Assembly (NCBI GenBank): GCA_964518955.1
Contig: CAZFHS010000009.1
Location: forward strand, 1 to 64,000
Length of the DNA stretch: 64,000 bases
DNA from: JBDGYW01 sp964518955
GTDB taxonomy: Bacteria; Gemmatimonadota; Gemmatimonadetes; Gemmatimonadales; GWC2-71-9
Reading direction: 5' to 3'
How positions within the stretch are numbered: position 1 is the first letter of the stretch; the number at the start of each line of letters is the position of its first letter. The position numbers were made by a program, and so were the translations under genes. The notes beneath the pieces were generated by a model. The model saw only the letters and a list, made by a program, of their open reading frames with translations. It searched no databases and was not told where the DNA came from. Of the stretch, positions 1 to 9,344 are shown in pieces.

Positions 1-1
1 C

Positions 2-712
2 GCTGTCGGAATGAACTTTCGGTCTTGTAGCGGGAAGTTGAACCTGCTGCCACGCATGTATCACTCCGGCGAAACGGAGGATCTGTCGTTCGTATTGCAT
101 ACTGTCCGGTCACGGTTCCCAGACCGTACTCTTGGCGCGGTAGGAGTTTCGTTGGGCGGCAACGTCTTGCTCAAATTCCTTGGCGAATTGGGTGAGACTG
201 GGAAGGGCATATTGACCGCGGCCGCGGCGGTCTCAGTGCCGTTCGATCTTTCGATTGGGGCCGACTACATGGAACGCGGTTTTTCGAAAGTGTACCGCTG
301 GTCGTTGGTGGGGCGACTCAAGAGAAAGGTCAGGGCCAAAGCTGCGCTCCTCAGTGAGGTGATTGATGTGAGTCGTGCACTCGAGAGCCGCACGTTCCGT
401 GAATTCGATGATGCATCAACCGCCCCGCTGCACGGGTTTCGCGACGCTGAGGACTACTACAGTCGATCGAGTTCCGCGGGTTTTCTCCATGGAATACGTG
501 TGAGAACTTTGTTGATCCAATCCTTCGACGATCCTTTCCTGCCGGCGAGCGCCATTCCGGCCCAGGCTGCTGGCGTGAATCCCTCCCTGGCCTGTGCTTT
601 CACGGAAAAGGGTGGACATGTTGGATTCGTCGAGGGAACACCCTGGCGGCCACGGTTTTGGGCGGAACAGACGGTGGCGAGCTTTTTGGCCCCTTTGTTC
701 TCTCCGTCCTAG
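2..712 (+). CDS. YheT-type alpha/beta hydrolase, 5' partial
   Basis: The reading frame is open from the left edge, so the N-terminus lies outside the window; the first Met, at base 11, is internal, since family members read through a 'xNFRxCSG' segment here. The serine nucleophile sits in GVSLGGN (about residue 47 from that Met), the acid in SFDDPFLP and the histidine in KGGHVGF near the C-terminus, giving a complete Ser-Asp-His triad. The arrangement and the FRxCSG/YHSGET motifs fit the YheT/ABHD1-3 family of hydrolases, whose bacterial substrates are mostly unknown (esterase activity is usual). The gene ends 87 bp before the 3' end of the convergent small gene at 799-1272, with a terminator hairpin between them. 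Confidence 0.85.
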   Translation, partial: AVGMNFRSCSGKLNLLPRMYHSGETEDLSFVLHTVRSRFPDRTLGAVGVSLGGNVLLKFLGELGETGKGILTAAAAVSVPFDLSIGADYMERGFSKVYRWSLVGRLKRKVRAKAALLSEVIDVSRALESRTFREFDDASTAPLHGFRDAEDYYSRSSSAGFLHGIRVRTLLIQSFDDPFLPASAIPAQAAGVNPSLACAFTEKGGHVGFVEGTPWRPRFWAEQTVASFLAPLFSPS

Positions 713-738
713 AGCAAAGTGGATTCGATTGTCGCACG

Positions 739-768
739 AAAAAAAAGCGGGAGCATTTGCTCCCGCTT
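739..768 (-). terminator. Rho-independent terminator of the 799-1272 gene
   Basis: A 10-bp stem (745-754 pairing with 759-768) with a 4-nt loop is flanked on the low-coordinate side by a run of A. Read on the minus strand this is a GC-rich hairpin followed by a U tract, as expected just downstream of the minus-strand gene ending at 799. It may also act on the plus-strand hydrolase transcript, although that side lacks a U tract. Confidence 0.8.
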
Positions 769-798
769 CTGTCTGCCCAGCAAGATTGGTGGTGCTCG

Positions 799-1272
799 TT
801 ACTTCGCAGCCACCGACACCTGACTCCAGGGTGTGTTGTGTCGGCGATTGTAACGTTGCACCGCGTCACGCGCCGCAGATATCCCAGAGATAACCTCACG
901 CTGGAAGCTCTCAGGTATCTCGTTCGTTCCTATCTCGAGCGTTGCCGACGCCTGGAAGTCGTTCAGGAAACAGCGACGGTCTGATGCATTTCCCTTTGGC
1001 GTTACGAACATGCGGTTGTGCTCGACAACGATGTCGAGACGTACCGTGTCGCGCCAGCGGAATAGTGAGGCCACGACTTGTCCGTGTCCGATTCCGTCGG
1101 GGAAGCGCATAGGCGCCGCTAGTACTAGGTCCGTTCCATCTTCTACCGTTGCTTCAGGTGCGGCACCCGTAATGCGTTGGAGCAGATCCTCGACGGCCGG
1201 AACGAGGCTCTCGATCGTCTCTTCGAGATCCCGGCTCAGAACCGGGATTCTGCTTTCTGTACACCCGGTCAT
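799..1272 (-). CDS. Small protein of unknown function
   Basis: This is a 157-aa protein I do not recognise. The start MTGCTES has a Cys at position 4, but there is no hydrophobic stretch before it, so this is not a normal lipoprotein signal; an upstream start could exist but none is convincing. The body looks like one mixed alpha/beta domain: an N-terminal helix rich in Glu/Leu, then strands with the pattern TDLVLAAPM and TVRLDIVVEHNRMF, then a helical C-terminus. Codon use matches the neighbours and a good terminator follows it at 739-768, which supports a real gene. Confidence 0.5.
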   Translation of the reverse strand: MTGCTESRIPVLSRDLEETIESLVPAVEDLLQRITGAAPEATVEDGTDLVLAAPMRFPDGIGHGQVVASLFRWRDTVRLDIVVEHNRMFVTPKGNASDRRCFLNDFQASATLEIGTNEIPESFQREVISGISAARDAVQRYNRRHNTPWSQVSVAAK

Positions 1273-1589
1273 ATCTGACTCCAGTTAAAGGTTGTCGCTC
1301 GAACCATCTGCATGGCTCCTCACACTCATTATGTGCCAGAAGCATGCCAATGTTCCTGTCAATCTAAGTGGCATCCGCAACTTCAAACAACTGCTGAGCT
1401 TACCCCATAATCGGCATTCTGACGCAGAACTGGAGTCATGGGTTTCTGCCAGACACCTGCAACGATGGCGGTCCTGATGTCGACGAGTGTCCTCTGTAGT
1501 GGACGTTTTCTGTCATTTCTGCAGTAGCGGCAGTAGTCGAACTTTCACCCACTACCGCGTGTCTCCGTTCACCCCTATGTTCCGCCGTC
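1273..1589. other. Divergent intergenic region upstream of moaA
   Basis: This 317-bp gap separates the minus-strand small gene from moaA and must hold both promoters. I see no clear -35/-10 pair, no convincing molybdenum-cofactor riboswitch fold and no reading frame with coding character. Confidence 0.3.
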
Positions 1590-2645
1590 ATGTCGGAACC
1601 AAAAACCCTAGGAAATCCATCCGACCAACTTGGGCGGCCTTTGGGAAGTCTACGTGTGTCGGTCACCGACAAGTGCAATATCCGTTGTCGATACTGCATG
1701 CCGGATGACGAATACGAGTGGCTCCCCCACGATTCGATACTTAGACTCGAAGAGGCGGCTCGTTTGGCGGGGATCTTTGCTGGTTTGGGTGTGAACAAGG
1801 TGAGATTGACCGGAGGAGAACCTCTGGTACGCCGTAATATCGTGCGGCTGATCAAATTGGTTTCGCAGGATCCGAGGATAGGAGACATCGCGCTCACGAC
1901 CAACGGCGTGTTGTTGGACCGCCATGCGGAGTCTCTGCGGGCGGCCGGGCTTGGCCGAGTGACCGTGAGTTTGGATACACTCAGGCCCGATCGATACCAA
2001 GACTTCACGAGGAGCCCACGCCACGGAAACGTCCTTGCCGGCATTGATTCGCTGAACGAAGCCGGATTTCCGGGCACGAAGTTGAATGCAGTGGTGATCC
2101 GTGGGTACAACGACGACGAACTCGTTGACCTGTTGGAGTTTGCAAGAAACAAGGAGATCGAGCTCCGGTTCATCGAATACATGGATGTGGGTGGAGCCAC
2201 CCAGTGGTCAATGGATGACGTTGTGACAAAGTCTGAAATCATTGACCGCGTGGAAGCGCACTACGGGTCAATTCGACCGAAGACACCAGACAGCGAATAT
2301 GCTCGGCGGGCGCCGGCAACTCGGTTCACCTTGCCTGATGGGATGACATTCGGTATCGTCGCCTCTACAACGCAACCGTTTTGTGAACAGTGTGACAGAA
2401 GCCGCCTCACGGCCGACGGGATGTGGTTCCAGTGTTTGTATGCACTGGAGGGCATCAACCTGAGAGATCACCTGCGGTCGTCGCCGGACGACGCGACTGT
2501 GGGTGCCGTGATCGAATCCGCGTGGTCGCAACGCAAGGACCGGGGGGCGGAAGAGCGGTTTCTGATCCCGAACCGAGGTGCATTCAGGCGCTCGGCGGCA
2601 CGCTGTCCCGGGCCGCATCATGAGATGCACGCCAGGGGAGGCTGA
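1590..2645 (+). CDS. moaA: GTP 3',8-cyclase (molybdenum cofactor biosynthesis protein A)
   Basis: This radical-SAM enzyme converts GTP to 3',8-cyclo-GTP, the first step of molybdopterin synthesis. The N-terminal cluster motif CNIRCRYC lies near residue 30 and is followed by the LTGGEPL SAM-binding motif. The second [4Fe-4S] cluster, which binds GTP, is seen as FCEQC...RLT...FQCLY at about residues 265-290. The protein ends in Gly-Gly, the tail MoaA needs for activity. At 351 aa it is a little longer than usual because of the C-terminal stretch before the GG. No other moa/moe gene is nearby. The start at 1590 lacks a strong ribosome binding site, but the residues before the CxxxCxxC motif fit the family. 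Confidence 0.93.
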   Translation: MSEPKTLGNPSDQLGRPLGSLRVSVTDKCNIRCRYCMPDDEYEWLPHDSILRLEEAARLAGIFAGLGVNKVRLTGGEPLVRRNIVRLIKLVSQDPRIGDIALTTNGVLLDRHAESLRAAGLGRVTVSLDTLRPDRYQDFTRSPRHGNVLAGIDSLNEAGFPGTKLNAVVIRGYNDDELVDLLEFARNKEIELRFIEYMDVGGATQWSMDDVVTKSEIIDRVEAHYGSIRPKTPDSEYARRAPATRFTLPDGMTFGIVASTTQPFCEQCDRSRLTADGMWFQCLYALEGINLRDHLRSSPDDATVGAVIESAWSQRKDRGAEERFLIPNRGAFRRSAARCPGPHHEMHARGG

Positions 2646-2685
2646 GGCGGGAGCTCACCACAAACGATCGACGAGGGGTCACCTC

Positions 2686-3783
2686 ATGCACATCAGACCG
2701 TTGTTGCTCGTGTCACTTGTCGGAGTTTCTGCGGCATGCTCGAACAAACCTCCACCGGACTACGCACCCGATCCGGGGCTGGTGGCCAGGATAACTGAAA
2801 TCCGCATGCATATCACCGATGGACGCGTCTGCCCAGGCAACACAATCAGAGCGACCTACGAGGCGGTACTCGACGACGGCGCAATCATTCCGTTTGCGAC
2901 GCGTTATGACGACGACTATCCACCGCCGCTGCACATGATGTTTTTGAGTAGGCACAGTCCCGAGGCAACTCCCAGAAACGACGGTAGTTGGGCCACGCAC
3001 CGCGATCCGCTCGTGAGTGTCCTGAACGGGTTCCGTCTCAATGCCTACATGCGTGCCAACCCTTCCCTGAGTGTCTCTCAGGTGGTTGAACCTGCATACA
3101 CATGTCAAAGGAACGCATTCTCGTTCCAGGGCCAGCGCGGGAGCAGAGGTCAGATTGGCCGGCCGGGTCCTGACGTAACGGTTCGGCTTGGCATCCTGAG
3201 CTCGCCCTTTTACGAGGAGTTGCTGGTTGCTGGTGTCGAGGTTGGACAAGCTCCGCCGTTTTACGTGTTTGCTGATGCCAGCTACATGCCGCACGCCGAT
3301 TGGCTGATCGTGGAGACGGTTGGTGGACCCGGGGGAATGGGTGTCGCGGGCACGCAAGGCGCAGACGGTGCGAAAGGCACGGACGGGTGCCCGGCTGGGA
3401 CCGGAGGTGCTGGTGGGGCGGGAGGGAATGGGGGACCGGGTGGCGCTGGAGGCCCGGGAGGCCACATCACGATAATGGTGCCCGAAGATCAACCTCTCCT
3501 GGCGGGGCTCGCTGAGGCATACAGCCACGCCGGACCCGGTGGCAAGGGCGGGCCTGCGGGCGAGGGCGGTGCAGGTGGCGAAGGTGGCCAGGGGACCTCT
3601 GGGACTCAGAGATGTCCGAACGGAGCCGCCGGCGCAGCCGGTGCAGACGGAGCTGCAGGTGTCGATGGCCCGGACGGTCAGCCGGGAACCCGACCTCAGG
3701 TGCTCACGGTCGCGCCGGATCAGATCTTTAGGGATCCGCGGATAGGGATGTTGTTGGACTATTACTATGGGGGAGAGAGGTAG
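2686..3783 (+). CDS. Lipoprotein with collagen-like Gly-rich repeats
   Basis: This is a 365-aa secreted lipoprotein. The start at 2686 is chosen because GAGGGGT lies just upstream and the product then begins with a short basic n-region, a hydrophobic core and the lipobox VSAAC. Residues ~20-210 form a domain I do not recognise. Residues ~213-335 are two blocks of Gly-X-X triplets (GGPGGMGVAG type, and a second block rich in GAAGADG), separated by about 23 non-repeat residues. The Gly-Asn-Gly-Gly-Pro composition resembles bacterial collagen-like or glycine-rich surface proteins, but the triplet phase slips, so a true triple helix is uncertain. The tail from ~336 is a short conserved-looking domain. 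It follows moaA by 40 bp; a shared transcript is possible but no functional link is evident. Confidence 0.7.
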   Translation: MHIRPLLLVSLVGVSAACSNKPPPDYAPDPGLVARITEIRMHITDGRVCPGNTIRATYEAVLDDGAIIPFATRYDDDYPPPLHMMFLSRHSPEATPRNDGSWATHRDPLVSVLNGFRLNAYMRANPSLSVSQVVEPAYTCQRNAFSFQGQRGSRGQIGRPGPDVTVRLGILSSPFYEELLVAGVEVGQAPPFYVFADASYMPHADWLIVETVGGPGGMGVAGTQGADGAKGTDGCPAGTGGAGGAGGNGGPGGAGGPGGHITIMVPEDQPLLAGLAEAYSHAGPGGKGGPAGEGGAGGEGGQGTSGTQRCPNGAAGAAGADGAAGVDGPDGQPGTRPQVLTVAPDQIFRDPRIGMLLDYYYGGER

Positions 3784-3798
3784 GAGGGAGTAAGAGAG

Positions 3799-3848
3799 CA
3801 ACGAGCAACGAGCAGGGTGCAACGTTGCTCGCTGCCCGTTGCTCGTTG
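3799..3848. terminator. Long hairpin between convergent genes (degenerate intergenic repeat)
   Basis: Two 17-base arms (3799-3815 and 3832-3848) are inverted copies with one mismatch, built from the unit CAACGAG/CTCGTTG; the loop holds a further GCAACGTTGC palindrome. The element sits between the 3' ends of the collagen-like lipoprotein and the zinc-ribbon gene, where a bidirectional terminator is expected. Similar CAACGAGC-type DNA recurs near 27,270 and 32,550. Confidence 0.6.
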
Positions 3849-3869
3849 AACGCAGGCGCTCGCCCCGCC

Positions 3870-4106
3870 CTACTCCGCCCCCTTACTCTTCTTGCCCTTC
3901 CTCGGCCTCAGTGCCGGATAACCCTCTGCTCCGCAGTGCGGACAGCGTTGGTCCATGATCTGGATCTCCTTTTCACAGATGCCGCATACAGGTGAACTTG
4001 GATCTGCGCATCTAACTCCTTGAGCTTCAGGCATTTCGTGCCCACAGCTGCAGCGCACAGCGAGTGGATCCAGCTGAATCCCGCACTCGGGACACATTCG
4101 GTTCAT
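3870..4106 (-). CDS. Double zinc-ribbon protein
   Basis: This 78-aa protein carries paired Cys knuckles: CPEC and CSCGH near the N-terminus, then CGIC and CPHC, followed by a basic tail (RPRKGKKSKG). The spacing makes two rubredoxin-like zinc ribbons. The start is set at 4106 because AGGAG lies seven bases upstream on the minus strand; a GTG at 4124 is also in frame. It is divergent from the radical-SAM gene at 4241, so they may share a control region. The likely role is nucleic-acid or protein binding; nothing more specific can be said. Confidence 0.72.
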   Translation of the reverse strand: MNRMCPECGIQLDPLAVRCSCGHEMPEAQGVRCADPSSPVCGICEKEIQIMDQRCPHCGAEGYPALRPRKGKKSKGAE

Positions 4107-4186
4107 CTGCTTACTCCTAGGCACCGTGGCTGGCTGGCGCTTGCCCTCTCCAACGGTGGCCCGCTAGATTTTTTCGTGGTGTTGGT

Positions 4187-4221
4187 GGCGCCAAGCCTAT
4201 TGGCGCCCCTTCATTTTTTTT
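4187..4221 (+). promoter_or_regulatory. Leader hairpin followed by T tract before radical-SAM gene
   Basis: An 8-bp perfect stem (GGCGCCAA at 4187-4194, TTGGCGCC at 4200-4207) with a 5-nt loop is followed after six bases by eight T. There is no plus-strand gene for 400 bp upstream, so it looks more like an attenuator in the leader of the gene starting at 4241 than an end-of-operon terminator. Confidence 0.4.
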
Positions 4222-4240
4222 GTGTTGCCCCGAGGGGACA

Positions 4241-5236
4241 ATGAACGTTTCCAAACCGATGATGCTCAAGATGCTCGCGAGAGGTACGTGGAACTGGTGG
4301 CGCAAGTACCCTCTCTCGGTCTCTTTTGAGATAACTCATTCTTGCACTGCCAACTGCTGGCACTGCAATCTGGGCGGTCCGATCAAAGAGACACGCCTCG
4401 AGCCTGAAGAATACGCTGCGATATGTCGTGAACTCAACCCTGTGGTTTCTCACCTCTCGGGCGGTGAGCCGCTAGCGCGCAAGGATGTTTACGAGATTCT
4501 GAGAGCCATGTCCAAACCCGGAGTCCTGCCGTTGATGGTTGTGGTGTCGAACGCATCACAGCTCACGCCAGAACGGTTTCTGAAATTAAAGAGTGCGGGC
4601 ATGGACCAGCTGTCACTGTCAATCGACTTTCCTGACGACCGGCACAGCGATTTCCGACGAATTCCCGGCCTGTTCGAACGCATGAGCGAGGTTGTGCCGG
4701 AGTGCACCAGGATTGGTGACGAGGACGATGTCTCGCTCAACTGCTGCATCACTGCCTGGAACTTCAAGGAGCTGCCGGAACTCGTCAAATTGGCCGAGAG
4801 TTGGGGTGTAGCCATCAACTTCTCCGCGTACTCTGCGATGCGTACGGATGAGCCGGAGGGGCTGGTAGGGAACAACGGGGCCAAAGATGAACTGAAGCGC
4901 TCGATCGAGGCGGTGATCGACCTCAAACGGGCGGGCAAGCCCGTGTATACTGGCGAGGGCGCTCTGTGGAAGTACTACGAGTTTCTCATTTCGGGATACA
5001 AACCTGGCTGTCAGGCTGGCAAGAAGTTTGTTGTCATCAACCCTGATGGCAGGCTCACACCGTGTGCTGCGGTGATGGCCTATTTTGACGACCACCGCAC
5101 GATGCAGCGCGAGTTTTCCGTCCACAATGCCTGTGGGTCATGTTACATCAGCACTCGCGCTTCGGCAGAGAAGTCAAAGGGCGAGATGATCATGGATCAT
5201 AAGGAGTACCTTCTCCGTCTACTTCCCTGGAAATAG
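4241..5236 (+). CDS. Radical SAM enzyme with SPASM-like C-terminal cluster
   Basis: The start at 4241 follows GAGGGG by three bases. The 331-aa product has the radical-SAM triad CTANCWHC near residue 35 and the SAM-binding HLSGGEPL motif at about 75. The C-terminal part has additional Cys residues (PGCQAG, LTPCAAV, NACGSC), matching a SPASM-type auxiliary Fe-S domain. SPASM enzymes modify peptides or proteins or act in cofactor assembly. No precursor-peptide-like ORF sits beside it; the only small neighbour is the divergent zinc-ribbon gene. Its 3' end overlaps the convergent VTT gene by 47 bp. Confidence 0.82.
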   Translation: MNVSKPMMLKMLARGTWNWWRKYPLSVSFEITHSCTANCWHCNLGGPIKETRLEPEEYAAICRELNPVVSHLSGGEPLARKDVYEILRAMSKPGVLPLMVVVSNASQLTPERFLKLKSAGMDQLSLSIDFPDDRHSDFRRIPGLFERMSEVVPECTRIGDEDDVSLNCCITAWNFKELPELVKLAESWGVAINFSAYSAMRTDEPEGLVGNNGAKDELKRSIEAVIDLKRAGKPVYTGEGALWKYYEFLISGYKPGCQAGKKFVVINPDGRLTPCAAVMAYFDDHRTMQREFSVHNACGSCYISTRASAEKSKGEMIMDHKEYLLRLLPWK

Positions 5237-5945
5237 GCTCCCGTTCGTCTTCGATCTGCTCGTCGGCGCCATCAATAACGGTGTCGGAGAGCAGTTTCTT
5301 TCCGTGAAGAAGCTTGTAGGCAATTACAAACGCTGCTGTGCCGAAGATCACGCCCACCAACACTAGGGTCGGGATTCGGAATATCGAACCCAGCCAGGCG
5401 TAGGCAAAAAGCCGTGGGAACCGTCCGATCGCGGTAGCTGTCATGAACGTCCGCACCGGGTACCCGTCGATTATCGCGAGCGTTCGTATCGCCCAAAACG
5501 GCATTGGGGTGAATGCGAAGAAGATGACGGTTCCAAATGGAGCAAAGGCAAAGTACTTGAGGCTCCTCTGAATCCAGCGGTGCTCCCTGAGGCCCTTGAG
5601 CGCTTTTCGTCCCAAAACCCATGCGTAGGCGTGCCAGTTGATGTACTCCATGTACATGTAGGCGCAGAGGGCTACCAGCGTTACCAAAATTGCCTTCTCG
5701 TACTTGGCCGCTTCCATGATCAACGGTTCGAAAGCCGCAGGTATGATCGGGCTGAGAGGGCTATTGGCCGGGATCGACAGAACAGCGAGCCACACGAGCG
5801 GTATCGCTCTCGGATACACGATGATAATGGGGATTCCCATCAGGGCCGCGACGCCGGCCGACCTGATCATGAGGTCCCAGCGTTTTTCCCCGCCACCCCG
5901 ACGTTTCGTGAAGAACCGTACTCCCCGCAACAGCCGATCCATCAT
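5190..5945 (-). CDS. VTT/DedA-type (SNARE-associated) membrane protein
   Basis: This 251-aa integral membrane protein has about six hydrophobic segments. The region around FTPMPFWAIRTLAIIDGYP followed by a TAIGRFPRL segment is the re-entrant-loop signature of VTT/DedA proteins, which are implicated in lipid scrambling and membrane homeostasis. The C-terminal 40 residues are acidic and hydrophilic, probably cytoplasmic. Its start codon overlaps the stop of arfB by four bases, so the two are translationally coupled. Its 3' end runs 47 bp into the end of the opposing radical-SAM gene. Confidence 0.75.
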   Translation of the reverse strand: MMDRLLRGVRFFTKRRGGGEKRWDLMIRSAGVAALMGIPIIIVYPRAIPLVWLAVLSIPANSPLSPIIPAAFEPLIMEAAKYEKAILVTLVALCAYMYMEYINWHAYAWVLGRKALKGLREHRWIQRSLKYFAFAPFGTVIFFAFTPMPFWAIRTLAIIDGYPVRTFMTATAIGRFPRLFAYAWLGSIFRIPTLVLVGVIFGTAAFVIAYKLLHGKKLLSDTVIDGADEQIEDEREPISREVDGEGTPYDP

Positions 5946-6349
5946 TCGTCCCTATCCACGGGGCGGCGCTGCTGCTTCTGCGCTCCCCGCTTTCGTTTGT
6001 CCTCGAGTCGTTTCCTGTTTGCGGACGCTGGTGGCTTAGTCTTCCTCCTAGGTTTCGGAGTTTTCAGCGCCTCTCTGACCAACTCGTTAAGCCGCTCCAC
6101 GGCGGCTTCGCGGTTTCGGAGCTGACTGCGACGTTCGTCCGCAACCACCCTCAAGAACCCCTTGGAGTCGATTCTCGACGTGAGTTTCTCGAGCAGGCGC
6201 TCACGTTCAGCCTCAGTGATGCTTGGGCTTTCGGTAACCTGCCAGCGTACCTCGACTTTGGTCGACGATTGGTTCACGTGCTGGCCGCCTGGTCCACCGG
6301 CGCGGCTGGCCCGGAAACTGAGCTCGGAGTCGGGTATACGAAACGACAT
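5942..6349 (-). CDS. arfB: Peptidyl-tRNA hydrolase ArfB-type ribosome rescue factor
   Basis: The 135-aa protein has the catalytic GGQ in GGPGGQHVNQSSTKVEVRW (about residues 17-36) and a basic, Lys/Arg-rich tail, which is the architecture of ArfB/YaeJ. These proteins enter stalled ribosomes, place the tail in the empty mRNA channel and hydrolyse peptidyl-tRNA. The length matches the family (about 140 aa). It is followed by the VTT membrane-protein gene with an ATGA overlap; that pairing is probably transcriptional convenience. Confidence 0.9.
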   Translation of the reverse strand: MSFRIPDSELSFRASRAGGPGGQHVNQSSTKVEVRWQVTESPSITEAERERLLEKLTSRIDSKGFLRVVADERRSQLRNREAAVERLNELVREALKTPKPRRKTKPPASANRKRLEDKRKRGAQKQQRRPVDRDE

Positions 6350-6378
6350 GGCAAAACAAGATAAGCCTCAATACGCAA

Positions 6379-6411
6379 GTTGCCCCCATCGCGATTCGCG
6401 ATAGGGGCAAC
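6379..6411 (-). terminator. Strong hairpin after aconitase gene
   Basis: A 14-bp stem with one internal mismatch (6379-6393 with 6397-6411) and a 3-nt loop lies between the aconitase stop (6432) and the arfB start (6349). There is no U tract, so it may need Rho or act as an RNA-stabilising 3' hairpin. Confidence 0.5.
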
Positions 6412-6431
6412 GAGTGGCGAACTCCGCAGTC

Positions 6432-9134
<2,703 letters not shown>

Positions 9135-9267
9135 ATTCTTGAACCCGACGACCGCTGCAATAAAGCACAGTCGTCCTTCTGTAATAGGGTGAGGAACGAG
9201 TTTTCGACGATGGTAATAAAGCCAACGGGATGACCCATTGGCAATATGGCTTTGTGTACCACGGGAT

Positions 9268-9313
9268 TATACTAATTGCGCCAAGTGAACGAGGTGTGCC
9301 GCACCTCGTTCAC
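9268..9313 (+). promoter_or_regulatory. Candidate -10 and 5' leader hairpin of transketolase gene
   Basis: TATACT at 9268-9273 is a good -10 element, although no matching -35 stands at the right distance. Starting about 11 bases downstream, a perfect 12-bp inverted repeat (9285-9296 and 9302-9313, 5-nt loop) would sit at the very 5' end of the mRNA, 31 bases before the tkt start codon. It could be a transcript-protecting hairpin or an operator for a dimeric repressor. Confidence 0.4.
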
Positions 9314-9344
9314 CCTCTACCTGCATCAAGAACGGAGAACAAAC

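Noticed and set aside
1436..2242. 268-codon minus-strand frame opposite moaA
   Set aside because: It overlaps the best-conserved part of moaA; its Ser/Thr/Arg-rich text has shadow-frame character.
2550..2645. Possible frameshift at the end of moaA
   Set aside because: The C-terminal stretch looks unusual, but the frame ends in the expected Gly-Gly after a normal-length tail, so no shift is needed.
2713..3822. 369-codon minus-strand frame opposite the collagen-like lipoprotein
   Set aside because: It is a mirror of the Gly-rich plus-strand repeats, rich in Arg and Thr, with no signal or motif.
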